A stretch of DNA of 64,000 bases from Massilia sp. YIM B02443 (GTDB lineage: Bacteria; Pseudomonadota; Gammaproteobacteria; Burkholderiales; Burkholderiaceae_D): contig NZ_JASNRA010000010.1 of assembly GCF_030411955.1 (NCBI RefSeq), forward strand, positions 105,998-169,997, read 5' to 3'. This document shows positions 56,088 to 64,000 of this stretch, in pieces (position 1 is the first letter of the stretch; the number at the start of each line of letters is the position of its first letter). The notes under the pieces are model-generated. The model was not told the DNA's origin, made no database searches, and was given only the letters and a program-made list of their open reading frames with translations. The translations under genes were made by a program, and so were the position numbers.

Positions 56088-57626
56088 ATGACTACCGACT
56101 ACCTCAAAAAAATCCTGACCGCCCGCGTCTACGACGTCGCCCAGGAAACCCCGCTCGACCTCGCCCCGACCCTGTCCCAGCGCATGGGCAACCGGATTTA
56201 TTTCAAGCGCGAAGACATGCAGAGCGTGTTCAGCTTCAAGCTGCGCGGCGCCTACAACAAGATGGCGAACCTGACGCCCGAACAGCTCAAGCGCGGCGTG
56301 ATCTGCGCCTCGGCCGGCAACCACGCGCAAGGCGTGGCCCTGTCTGCCTGCCGTCTCGGCTGCCGCGCGCTGGTCGTGATGCCGACCACCACCCCGCAAC
56401 TGAAAATCGACGCGGTCAAGGCGCGCGGCGGCGCCAGCGTCGAAGTGGTGTTGCATGGCGATTCGTATACCGACGCCTACAACCACGCGCTGTTGCTGGA
56501 AAAAGAGCAGCGCCTGACCTTTGTGCACCCATTCGACGATCCGGACGTGATCGCCGGCCAGGGCACGATCGGCATGGAAATCCTGCGTCAGCACTCGGGC
56601 CCGATCCACGCCATTTTCGTCGCCATCGGCGGCGGCGGCCTGATCGCCGGCATCGGCGCCTACGTCAAGCAGATCCGGCCCGACATCCGCATCATCGGCG
56701 TCCAGACGCTCGACTCGGACGCCATGGCGCGCAGCCTGCGCGCGGGCGAGCGCGTCACCCTGCCCGACGTCGGCCTGTTCTCGGACGGCACCGCGGTGCG
56801 CCTGGTGGGTGAGGAAACCTTCCGCGTGGCCAAGGAGGTGGTGGACGAGATCATCTTGGTCGACACCGACGCCATCTGCGCCGCGATCCAGGACGTGTTC
56901 CAGGACACGCGCAGCATCCTCGAGCCGGCCGGCGCACTGGCCGTGGCCGGGGCCAAGGCCTATGTCGAACGCGCGCAGATGAACCGCGAACCGATCCGCG
57001 GCGAAACCCTGGTCGCGGTGGCCTGCGGCGCCAACATGAACTTCGACCGCCTGCGCTTCGTGGCCGAGCGCGCCGAACTGGGCGAATCGCGCGAAGCCGT
57101 GTTCGCGGTGACGGTGCCCGAGCAACGCGGCAGTTTCCGCAATTTCTGCGCCCTGGTCGGCCCGCGCAACGTTACCGAATTCAATTACCGCATCAGCGAT
57201 GCACAGGAAGCACACGTGTTCGTCGGGGTGCAGGTGGGCAACCGCAGCGAATCCGGCCTGCTGGCACGCACCTTCGAGCAGCACGGCTACAAGACGGTCG
57301 ACCTGACCCACGACGAGCTGGCCAAGCTGCACATCCGCCACCTGGTCGGCGGAAAAAGTCAGCTGGCGCACGACGAATTGCTGTATCGTTTCGAGTTTCC
57401 CGAACGGCCGGGCGCCTTGATGCGCTTCCTGGACAGCATGGCGCCGAACTGGAATATCTCCTTGTTCCATTACCGCAACCAGGGCGGCGACGTCGGCCGG
57501 ATCCTGGTCGGGCTGCAGGTGCCGAAGACCGAGATGGAAGCATTCCGGCAATTCCTGGCCTCGCTGGGTTACCGCTACTGGGACGAGAGCGACAATCCCG
57601 TCTACAAATTATTCTTGGGGGCATAA
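56088..57626 (+). CDS. ilvA: Threonine ammonia-lyase, biosynthetic
   Basis: A 512-residue PLP enzyme that makes 2-oxobutanoate, the first step of isoleucine synthesis. The PLP lysine is K51 in SFKLRGAYNK; the phosphate loop is GGGGLIAG near residue 185. Two ACT-like regulatory domains follow from about residue 330 (FAVTVPEQRGSFRNF and LLYRFEFPERPGALMRFL), meaning isoleucine inhibition and valine activation are likely. The length is that of E. coli IlvA, not the catabolic form. Confidence 0.96.
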   Translation: MTTDYLKKILTARVYDVAQETPLDLAPTLSQRMGNRIYFKREDMQSVFSFKLRGAYNKMANLTPEQLKRGVICASAGNHAQGVALSACRLGCRALVVMPTTTPQLKIDAVKARGGASVEVVLHGDSYTDAYNHALLLEKEQRLTFVHPFDDPDVIAGQGTIGMEILRQHSGPIHAIFVAIGGGGLIAGIGAYVKQIRPDIRIIGVQTLDSDAMARSLRAGERVTLPDVGLFSDGTAVRLVGEETFRVAKEVVDEIILVDTDAICAAIQDVFQDTRSILEPAGALAVAGAKAYVERAQMNREPIRGETLVAVACGANMNFDRLRFVAERAELGESREAVFAVTVPEQRGSFRNFCALVGPRNVTEFNYRISDAQEAHVFVGVQVGNRSESGLLARTFEQHGYKTVDLTHDELAKLHIRHLVGGKSQLAHDELLYRFEFPERPGALMRFLDSMAPNWNISLFHYRNQGGDVGRILVGLQVPKTEMEAFRQFLASLGYRYWDESDNPVYKLFLGA

Positions 57627-57638
57627 GCCCCATCTTTG

Positions 57639-58466
57639 ATGAATACTCCTGACCAATCCCCTCTCGGCAAATCGTCGGCGTACCAGACCCAGTACGCCCC
57701 CGACCTGCTGTTCCCGATCCCGCGCCAGCAAAAGCGCGACGAGCTCGGCCTGACCGGCACGCTGCCGTTCTTCGGCGTCGACATCTGGAACGCGTATGAA
57801 CTGTCGTGGCTGAACATGCGCGGCAAGCCGCAGGTCGCGATCGCGACCGTGACGGCGCCCGCCGATTCGCCGAACATCGTCGAATCGAAGTCCTTCAAGC
57901 TGTACCTGAACTCGTTCAACCAGACCCGCCTGGCCGGCCCCGACGCCCTGCTGGCGCTGCTGCGCGACGATCTGTCGAACGGCTTCGGCGCCCCGGTCCA
58001 CGTCAGCCTGACCCATCCGGAAGACTACGCCAGGCTCAAGATGGGCGAACTGGACGGCGTACTGCTGGACCGCCTGGACGTCGAGATCGACCAGTACACC
58101 CCCTCGCCCGCGTTGCTCAGCGCCAGCCACGAAGAAGCGCCGGTCGAGGAAACCCTGGTGTCGCACCTGCTGAAATCGAACTGCCTGGTTACCGGCCAGC
58201 CGGACTGGGGCACGGTGCAGATCCGCTACGCCGGCCCGCAGATCGAGCAGGAAGGCTTGCTGAAATACCTGATCGGCTTCCGCGAACACAACGAGTTTCA
58301 CGAGCAGTGTGTCGAGCGCATCTTCATGGACGTGCTGCGCCAGTGCAAGCCGAGCCAGCTGGCGGTGTATGCCCGCTACACCCGGCGCGGCGGCCTCGAC
58401 ATCAATCCATGGCGCGCCAACTTCAGCACCCAAAAACCGTCCAACCTGCGTGGCGCGCGCCAGTAA
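57639..58466 (+). CDS. queF: NADPH-dependent 7-cyano-7-deazaguanine reductase
   Basis: A 275-residue QueF of the long (two T-fold) type. C182 in [13 protein letters not shown] forms the thioimide with preQ0 and D189 is the catalytic acid. [16 protein letters not shown] is the NADPH-binding QueF motif. It makes preQ1 for queuosine in tRNA. The ATG at 57639 is used in place of the TTG one codon earlier. It starts 12 bases after ilvA, so the two may be cotranscribed. Confidence 0.96.
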   Translation: MNTPDQSPLGKSSAYQTQYAPDLLFPIPRQQKRDELGLTGTLPFFGVDIWNAYELSWLNMRGKPQVAIATVTAPADSPNIVESKSFKLYLNSFNQTRLAGPDALLALLRDDLSNGFGAPVHVSLTHPEDYARLKMGELDGVLLDRLDVEIDQYTPSPALLSASHEEAPVEETLVSHLLKSNCLVTGQPDWGTVQIRYAGPQIEQEGLLKYLIGFREHNEFHEQCVERIFMDVLRQCKPSQLAVYARYTRRGGLDINPWRANFSTQKPSNLRGARQ

Positions 58467-58831
58467 ATATCGGTTCCGGGGCAGGATACGGCTGAGCGGC
58501 TGTGCCTTTTTGGCGACAGCAGCCAGCCGCGCGCGGTTCCGGAACGGGCCGTGCCATACTGGCCGTCCTGCTCACAACTTGAGCACCGTGCGTGCAAAAA
58601 TCGGAGAATTCGCCACCGGGCAAGCAATCGCAGGCCTGCGCCGCGAATTCATTCTAGAAATTGCGTGACGAAATAGATGAGCATCATTGGCTTTTCTGCC
58701 ATGTTTGGCCGGGTGCCGGAAGCCTGTCCGGCGAGGACGGCAAACTGTCGCGAATTCGAGTGTCTCGGGCCGGAAACAGGCCTATAATCCGTGCTCGCTA
58801 GCACTCCCACTAGTGCATCGCACCACATGTC
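58467..58831 (+). other. Intergenic region before ptsN
   Basis: 365 bases without a convincing gene. TATAAT at 58783-58788 could be a -10 box for ptsN, with no good -35. Some GC-rich stems are present. The usual upstream neighbour hpf is missing here. Confidence 0.45.
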
Positions 58832-59314
58832 ATGACGAATCTTAGCAAAATCCTTTCGCTCGAAAATGTGCAGCTCGACATCGAAGTATCGAGCAAGAAA
58901 CGCGCTTTCGAGCAGGCCGGACTGATCTTCGAAAACAACTGCGGCATCGCCCGCTCGACCGTGTCGGACAACCTGTTCGCACGCGAGCGGCTCGGCTCCA
59001 CCGGGCTCGGCCACGGCGTGGCCGTGCCGCACGGCCGCATCAAGGGCAGCAAGAGCCTGAAGGCGCCACTGGCCGCCTTCGTGCGCCTGAAGGAAGCGAT
59101 TCCGTTCGAGTCGCCCGACGGCCAACCGGTGAGCCTGCTGTTCTTCCTGCTGATCCCGGACCACGTCACCCAGCAGCACCTGGAGATCCTGTCCGAGATC
59201 GCCGAGCTGTTCTCGGACGAGGCGGTGCGTACGGCCTTGTCGAACGACACCGATCCGAAGTCGGTGCACGAGCGCATCATCAACTGGCAACCCAGCCTGC
59301 AAGCCCTGGGTTAA
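58832..59314 (+). CDS. ptsN: Nitrogen-type PTS IIA protein
   Basis: A 160-residue EIIA-Ntr. The phosphorylated His is H67 in [11 protein letters not shown]; the later [19 protein letters not shown] is typical. It receives phosphate from EI-Ntr and NPr and regulates potassium, nitrogen or sigma-54 related functions. No Shine-Dalgarno is visible before the ATG. It starts the ptsN-hprK-rapZ row. Confidence 0.95.
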   Translation: MTNLSKILSLENVQLDIEVSSKKRAFEQAGLIFENNCGIARSTVSDNLFARERLGSTGLGHGVAVPHGRIKGSKSLKAPLAAFVRLKEAIPFESPDGQPVSLLFFLLIPDHVTQQHLEILSEIAELFSDEAVRTALSNDTDPKSVHERIINWQPSLQALG

Positions 59315-59357
59315 ACTGTCTGCTCGGCAATTAAGCCGCGCTTCCAACGACAACGCC

Positions 59358-60293
59358 ATGCTGCAGACTCCGCTGACCATCCAACGGCTGTACGACGACA
59401 ATCGCGACAGCCTGCAACTCGGCTGGTTCGCGGGTTTCCCCGGCGGCGAACGCCAGATCGCCGGCGACGCCGCGTCGGCCGCGGACCAGGTCGGCCACCT
59501 GAACCTGATCCACCCGGGCCGCATCCAGGTGTTCGGCCACCAGGAGCTGAACTATTACCACCGTCTGAAGTCGAATTCGCGCACCCACGTGATCGGCGAG
59601 TTGATCGGTGGCGGCCCGCCGGCGCTGATCATTGCACAAGGCCTGGAAACCCCGCCCGACATCCTCGCCATCTGCGACGAGCAGAACATTCCGCTGTTCT
59701 CCACTCCGCTGCCGGCGGCGCAGGTGATCGACTTCCTGCGCGTCTACCTGTCCAAGAAACTGGCGCAGCGCGTCATCCTGCACGGCGTGTTCATGGACGT
59801 GCTCGGCGTCGGCGTCTTGATCACGGGCGACTCCGGCCTGGGAAAAAGCGAGCTGGGCCTGGAGCTGATCTCGCGCTCGCACGGCCTGGTGGCCGACGAC
59901 GCGGTCGAGTTCTCGCGCATCGCCCCGAATATGATCGAAGGCCGCTGCCCGCCGCTGCTGCAGAACCTGCTCGAAGTGCGCGGCCTGGGCCTGCTCGACA
60001 TCAAGGCGATCTTTGGCGAGACGGCGGTGCGGCGCAAGATGCGCCTGAAGCTGATCGTGCACCTGGTCAAGCGCGGCGCCATGGATGAAGAAGTCGAGCG
60101 CCTGCCCTTCCACTTCCCGACCGAGGACGTACTCGGCTTGCCGATCCGCAAGGTCGTGATCCCGGTGGCGGCCGGCCGCAACATCGCGGTGCTGCTCGAG
60201 GCCGCGGTGCGCAATACCATCCTGCAACTGCGCGGCATCGACACGCTGCAGGAATTCATGGAACGCCAGCGCCAGGCGATGAGTTCGGATTAA
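59358..60293 (+). CDS. hprK: HPr kinase/phosphorylase
   Basis: A 311-residue HprK. P-loop GDSGLGKS at residues 157-164; preceding [15 protein letters not shown] contains the catalytic His (H142). The C-terminal signature [16 protein letters not shown] follows. It phosphorylates HPr on serine and reverses it in response to metabolites. In betaproteobacteria it belongs to a regulatory rather than transport PTS. Confidence 0.96.
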   Translation: MLQTPLTIQRLYDDNRDSLQLGWFAGFPGGERQIAGDAASAADQVGHLNLIHPGRIQVFGHQELNYYHRLKSNSRTHVIGELIGGGPPALIIAQGLETPPDILAICDEQNIPLFSTPLPAAQVIDFLRVYLSKKLAQRVILHGVFMDVLGVGVLITGDSGLGKSELGLELISRSHGLVADDAVEFSRIAPNMIEGRCPPLLQNLLEVRGLGLLDIKAIFGETAVRRKMRLKLIVHLVKRGAMDEEVERLPFHFPTEDVLGLPIRKVVIPVAAGRNIAVLLEAAVRNTILQLRGIDTLQEFMERQRQAMSSD

Positions 60294-60380
60294 GACCTGG
60301 CGGTTCCGTCGCAGATGACGACCCGCTGTTGAGGCGACACAAGGTATATTTGACGTAACGCTTGCGGTATCATTCGCACC

Positions 60381-61259
60381 ATGCAAATCGTCCTCATTAC
60401 CGGTATCTCCGGCTCGGGCAAATCGGTTGCCCTGAACGTCCTGGAAGACGCAGGCTACTACTGCGTCGACAACCTGCCGCCGGGCCTGCTGACGGCCCTG
60501 GTCAATACGGTGAACGAGACCGGCACCGGCAAGATCGCGGTGGCGGTCGACGCGCGCAGCGCCGAATCGCTGGTGGAACTGCCGGTGAGCGTGCGCCGCC
60601 TGCGCGAGGACGGGCATGCGGTAAAGGTGATGTTCCTGACCTCGAGCACCCACTCGCTGGTGGCGCGCTTCTCGGAAACCCGGCGCAGCCACCCGCTGTC
60701 GCACGAGCTGCGCCCGGGCGAGAATCCGGCCTCGCGCCGCACCCTGATCGAATGCATCGCCGAGGAACGCGAGCGCCTGTCGGCGATCGAAAACCTGGGC
60801 CACGTGATCGACACCTCGGAACTGTCGGCCAATAAACTGCGCGCCTGGATCAAGGAACTGGCCGAACTGGCGCATGCGCCATTGACGCTGTTCTTCGAAT
60901 CGTTTGCGTTCAAGGTCGGCGTGCCGCTCGACGCCGACTTCGTGTTCGACGTGCGCGCGATCCCGAACCCGTACTACGACCTGGCGCTGCGCCCGCTGAC
61001 CGGCAGGGACGGCCCGGTGATCGCCTTCCTCGACGCCCAGCCGAGCGCGGCCGAGATGCTGGAAGACATCCGCAGCTTCGTCGCCAAGTGGCTGCCGTCG
61101 TTCAAGACCGACAACCGCAGCTACCTGACGGTGGCGGTCGGCTGCACCGGCGGCCAGCACCGCTCGGTGTACATGGCCGAGCGCCTCGGCGCCTATTTCG
61201 GCGAATCCGAGCGGGTGATCGTGCGGCATCGGGAGCAGCCGAAGCATCAGGCTGGCTGA
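60381..61259 (+). CDS. rapZ: RNase adapter protein / nucleotide-binding RapZ
   Basis: A 292-residue RapZ. Walker A GISGSGKS (residues 8-15); the C-terminal domain has [15 protein letters not shown], the metabolite-sensing signature. In E. coli it presents the sRNA GlmZ to RNase E and controls amino-sugar synthesis; in betaproteobacteria that link is not proved. It is the third gene of the ptsN row, 87 bases after hprK. Confidence 0.95.
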   Translation: MQIVLITGISGSGKSVALNVLEDAGYYCVDNLPPGLLTALVNTVNETGTGKIAVAVDARSAESLVELPVSVRRLREDGHAVKVMFLTSSTHSLVARFSETRRSHPLSHELRPGENPASRRTLIECIAEERERLSAIENLGHVIDTSELSANKLRAWIKELAELAHAPLTLFFESFAFKVGVPLDADFVFDVRAIPNPYYDLALRPLTGRDGPVIAFLDAQPSAAEMLEDIRSFVAKWLPSFKTDNRSYLTVAVGCTGGQHRSVYMAERLGAYFGESERVIVRHREQPKHQAG

Positions 61260-61309
61260 GTCGTTTCACGCGGCGCTCCCGCGCGGCTCGCCCTCCCGGA
61301 TCAGCTGGC

Positions 61310-62395
61310 TCAGCGCAGCAGCGGCGCCGCATCCACCACCCGCACGTCGTGCATCTGATGCAGATAGGCTTCCAGGTATCCCTTGTGCGAGGCGCCGACG
61401 ATCACCAGCATGCGCTCGCCCGGGCGCGTGCCCATCGCGTCGCGGATGTTCGCCGCCATGCGCAGGTTGCGCGTTTCCCAATAGCGCAGGTACTGGCGGC
61501 CGAAGCGCTGCGGCGACGGTTCGTTCATGGCGGCGCCGAAGTCGCTGCGGAAAATGAGTTCGCCTTGGCCAGGTGCATTGTCCTCGCGATACAGCTGCAG
61601 CAGGCCGTCGGGACTGTCGAGCCGCGCGTACGACACCTTGTCGGCATCGAAGCGCTGTTTGGTGGCCGGGTTGTCCCAGGCTTTCGCCAGCGCGTCGCCA
61701 AACGCCTTGCGGTCTTCCATCGCACTGTCGGCGGTATGGTCGTCCATCGGGAACAGGCGTTCGTGGCCGAGCCGCGCGGCCAGGCGCGCGCCGATCATCA
61801 GGCTTTCGTCGGGACGCGTCTCCAGCGCCTGCAACTGCGCGACCAGCGCCGCGTCCAGTCCGTCGCCGGTGCGCCGTTCGGCGGCCGGCAGGCGCAGCCA
61901 TTGCACCAGCGCCGAGCCGCGCTCGCCGCCGGCCAGGAACACGGCCGCCAGGCGGCGGCGCTGGACGGCGCTTGGCGCTTGCGGCCAGCTGGCCAGCATC
62001 GTTTCGGCCTCGGTGGCCGCCTGCATCACGTCGAGCCCGGTGGCGGTGCGCGCCGCCGTGGTGTCGTGGCAATAGGGATCCATGCTGTCGCGGTAGCGGC
62101 GCGGATTCTGGCGCATGAATTCGCATTGCACGCCGGACAGCGACTCGATCGCGATCGCGTGCGGCTGCCAGCGCGCCAGGCGGTCGATCACGGACTGTAT
62201 GGCGGCGGGACGCACGGCGGCAGGCTGCAGGTCCTTCGGCAATTGCGACAGATGGGGCGAACCGAGCACCAGCACTTCGCTCAGGGGCCCGGCAACCGGC
62301 CCTTTCAGGCGCGATGGATCGAAATCGGGCCGGTAGTCCTGCGCCGCCGCGGCGCCGCACAGGGTCATCGAGACCAGCAAGTGTATCCAGCGCAT
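61310..62395 (-). CDS. Exported DUF5694 protein (TraB/EreA-like)
   Basis: A 361-residue protein with a signal peptide (MRWIHLLVSMTLCGAAAA). Key motifs are VLVLGSPHLSQLP at the start of the mature part, IAIESLSG, and near the end RNLRMAANIRDAM and VIVGASHKGYLEAYL. The Glu and His in these motifs recall TraB/erythromycin-esterase-like hydrolases. No activity is known. The start at 62395 is favoured by GAGGA upstream; an ATG at 62410 is the alternative. Confidence 0.7.
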   Translation of the reverse strand: MRWIHLLVSMTLCGAAAAQDYRPDFDPSRLKGPVAGPLSEVLVLGSPHLSQLPKDLQPAAVRPAAIQSVIDRLARWQPHAIAIESLSGVQCEFMRQNPRRYRDSMDPYCHDTTAARTATGLDVMQAATEAETMLASWPQAPSAVQRRRLAAVFLAGGERGSALVQWLRLPAAERRTGDGLDAALVAQLQALETRPDESLMIGARLAARLGHERLFPMDDHTADSAMEDRKAFGDALAKAWDNPATKQRFDADKVSYARLDSPDGLLQLYREDNAPGQGELIFRSDFGAAMNEPSPQRFGRQYLRYWETRNLRMAANIRDAMGTRPGERMLVIVGASHKGYLEAYLHQMHDVRVVDAAPLLR

Positions 62396-62482
62396 CGTTC
62401 GGGTCCTCATCCGTTCATGAAGGCCCGATGTTCACATCCCGTCCATTGGAAGTCACGCGAAAACGGATATGCATGGGGCGCT

Positions 62483-63568
62483 TTATGCGAGCTGCCTGAG
62501 CGGATGTGCGTAATCCGGCCACACCGGTTCGAAGAAGCGTGCCACCATCTCCGGCGTCACGTCGTCCAGCGCCGGCGGATTCCACTGCGGCGCGTTGTCC
62601 TTGTCGATCACCAGCGCGCGCACGCCTTCCAGCACCTCGCCGTGCTCGAAATTGCGCCGCACCAGCGAACGCTCGAGGCGCAGGCAATCGGCCACGCCAA
62701 GCATCGCGCCGCGCTTCAACAGCTCGTGGGTCACGCACATCAGCAGGGGCGAACGCTGGCGCATCGCCTTCAGCGCCTTCTGCGCGAACGGCGTGTCGTC
62801 GCCTTCGAGCGAAGCCATGATCGCCGCCACCGAGCCCGCGCCGAAGTGGGCGTCGATCGGCGCGCGCTGCGCCTGCAGTTCGCTCGTGCCGACGTGATCC
62901 GCGAACGGCGCGGCGAAGGCGCGGATCGCCGCCGGCAATGCGGCGCCCGGCGTGGCGTCGATCAGCGCCCCCAACGCCGGCAACTGCTCGGCGGGAACGA
63001 ACAGGTCGGCCAGTCCGATGTACAGCGCGTCGGCCGCGCCGATGGTCAGGCCGCTCAAGCCGAGATACATGCCGAGCTGGCCCGGTGCGTGCGACAGGAA
63101 ATGGCTGCCGCCCACGTCCGGGAACAGGCCGATGTTCACCTCCGGCATCGCCATTTTCGTGCGCTCGGTCACGATGCGCAGGCCGCAATCGGGACCGCCC
63201 TGGGCGATGCCCATGCCGCCGCCCATGACCACGCCGTCCATCAATGCGATATACGGTTTCGGATAGAAATGGATCAGGTGGTTCAGCGCGTATTCTTCGG
63301 TGAAGAAATCTTCCAGCAGCGCGCTGCCGCCCTGCAGGCCGGCGCGGCCGACTTCATGGAAGAAGCGGATATCGCCGCCGGCGCACAGCGCTTTTTCGCT
63401 GCTGCTCTTGAGCACCACCGCGGCGACCGAGGCATCGTCGTGCCAGTCGCGCAGGGTGGCGGCCAGCGTGCGCACCATCTCGAGCGACAGCGAATTCAGG
63501 GTCTTGGGACGGTCGAGGGTGATGGTGCCGACGCCGTTGGCGACGCGGGTCAGGACGTGCTCGGTCAT
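62483..63568 (-). CDS. 3-hydroxyisobutyryl-CoA hydrolase-like protein
   Basis: A 361-residue crotonase-superfamily enzyme of the long HIBYL-CoA hydrolase type. Seen are LDRPKTLNSLSLEMVR, KALCAGGDIRFFHE, the oxyanion loop MDGVVMGGGMGIAQGG and the substrate Glu/Asp in PEVNIGLFPDVGGSHFLS. The family acts in valine degradation; some members are enoyl-CoA hydratases. ATG at 63568 is chosen with GGAA upstream. Confidence 0.88.
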   Translation of the reverse strand: MTEHVLTRVANGVGTITLDRPKTLNSLSLEMVRTLAATLRDWHDDASVAAVVLKSSSEKALCAGGDIRFFHEVGRAGLQGGSALLEDFFTEEYALNHLIHFYPKPYIALMDGVVMGGGMGIAQGGPDCGLRIVTERTKMAMPEVNIGLFPDVGGSHFLSHAPGQLGMYLGLSGLTIGAADALYIGLADLFVPAEQLPALGALIDATPGAALPAAIRAFAAPFADHVGTSELQAQRAPIDAHFGAGSVAAIMASLEGDDTPFAQKALKAMRQRSPLLMCVTHELLKRGAMLGVADCLRLERSLVRRNFEHGEVLEGVRALVIDKDNAPQWNPPALDDVTPEMVARFFEPVWPDYAHPLRQLA

Positions 63569-63641
63569 GATGAATTCCATGGCAAGAAAGCATGCATTCT
63601 ACCGAACGCGCCACGCCACGAAAACGTCTCACGCACAACGC

Positions 63642-63668
63642 AAAAAGGGCGTCCCAGTGGACGCCCTT
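63642..63668 (-). terminator. Intrinsic terminator of hpf
   Basis: On the minus strand, AAGGGCGTCC-actg-GGACGCCCTT followed by a T-tract. A ten-base stem, located 35 bases after the hpf stop. Confidence 0.85.
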
Positions 63669-63702
63669 AGCTAGGGTGCCTCTACGTCTGATTGCCCGGC
63701 AA

Positions 63703-64000
63703 TCAGACCGCAGCGGCGTCGCCGTTTTCCGGCAGGCGTTTGATCGCCGTACGACTATGGTCCTGCAGCATCTGTTTGTGCTTCAGGATCTGTCTATCCA
63801 GTTTATCCATCAGGGTGTCGATCGCGGCGTACAGGTCTTGCGCGACACTGGCCACGTGCAGGGTCTTGCCAGACACCTGGACATTGATTTCAGCTTTCTG
63901 CCTTTTTTCTTTTTCAGTGAGGTTATCGACTGCCAGGAACACGTGCGTGTCGATGACCTGGTCGAAATGGCGAATAATGCGCTCGAGCTTATTCTGAACG
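63703..64000 (-). CDS. hpf: Ribosome hibernation promoting factor (partial)
   Basis: The C-terminal 98 residues of a short-form HPF; the N-terminus lies beyond the right edge. The visible part starts VQNKLERIIRHFDQVIDTHV and continues with KRQKAEINVQVSGKTLHV and DLYAAIDTLMDKLDRQI. HPF dimerises or silences 70S ribosomes in stationary phase. It is on the opposite strand from ptsN, with two unrelated genes between it and rapZ. Confidence 0.95.
   Translation of the reverse strand, partial: VQNKLERIIRHFDQVIDTHVFLAVDNLTEKEKRQKAEINVQVSGKTLHVASVAQDLYAAIDTLMDKLDRQILKHKQMLQDHSRTAIKRLPENGDAAAV

Noticed and set aside
61088-63670. An 860-residue plus-strand open frame across rapZ end and the two minus-strand genes
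   Set aside because: Compositional shadow; the overlapping genes have recognisable domains and starts.

Overview
The window is a high-GC chromosomal segment from a betaproteobacterium, most likely an Oxalobacteraceae member close to Massilia, Duganella or Telluria. This is inferred from the gene set (ptsN-hprK-rapZ, fmdB-DUF502-aspS-nudB, ubiE-Tim44-ubiJ-ubiB, cydDCABX with a GbsR regulator), from codon usage, and from a palindromic intergenic repeat built on GTAGGGTTGGCGGC. No rRNA, tRNA, CRISPR array, prophage or insertion sequence was seen. The last gene (hpf) runs off the right edge.

Layout. 1-4.6 kb: a Tat-exported phosphoesterase and small metabolic or regulatory genes. 4.7-12.7 kb: the cytochrome bd oxidase system, with cydD-cydC-cydA-cydB-cydX on the minus strand. 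cydX encodes only 52 residues. An Imm53-like orphan immunity gene lies downstream, and a divergent GbsR/MarR regulator lies at the head. 14.3-21.5 kb: a beta-oxidation cluster (acyl-CoA dehydrogenase, bifunctional 3-hydroxyacyl-CoA dehydrogenase/enoyl-CoA hydratase, thiolase, enoyl-CoA hydratase) with a TetR regulator that appears to be autoregulated. 21.9-34.5 kb: housekeeping genes (hslR, clsB, nudB, aspS, FmdB, ubiquinone genes ubiE, ubiJ and ubiB).

34.9-42.2 kb is the most interesting part. A VpsR-like sigma-54 activator precedes a good sigma-54 promoter (GG-N10-GC) and a candidate enhancer palindrome. These are followed by five co-directional genes that look like a divergent Fap-type functional-amyloid export system. 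The first encodes a 745-residue secreted protein made of a Asn/Thr/Ser tract and a very long Gly/Ala tract. It is followed by an intrinsic terminator and then by a small secreted protein sharing its C-terminal module, a periplasmic C39-type peptidase, a further small secreted protein, and an outer-membrane beta-barrel with an N-terminal coiled coil. I infer that the first protein is the major fibre or matrix subunit, the smaller ones are minor subunits, and the last two genes form the processing and export machinery.

42.4-49.5 kb: a cold-shock gene, then an orphan type VI secretion module (VgrG, Tle3-like lipase, Tla3-like adaptor, PAAR) with lower GC in its middle and no recognisable immunity gene. 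49.6-58.5 kb: DUF971, HIT, a giant FAD/Fe-S dehydrogenase, flavin reductase, a YqaA-type membrane protein, ilvA and queF. 58.8-64 kb: ptsN-hprK-rapZ, two unrelated minus-strand genes, and hpf on the opposite strand from ptsN, which breaks the usual hpf-ptsN adjacency.
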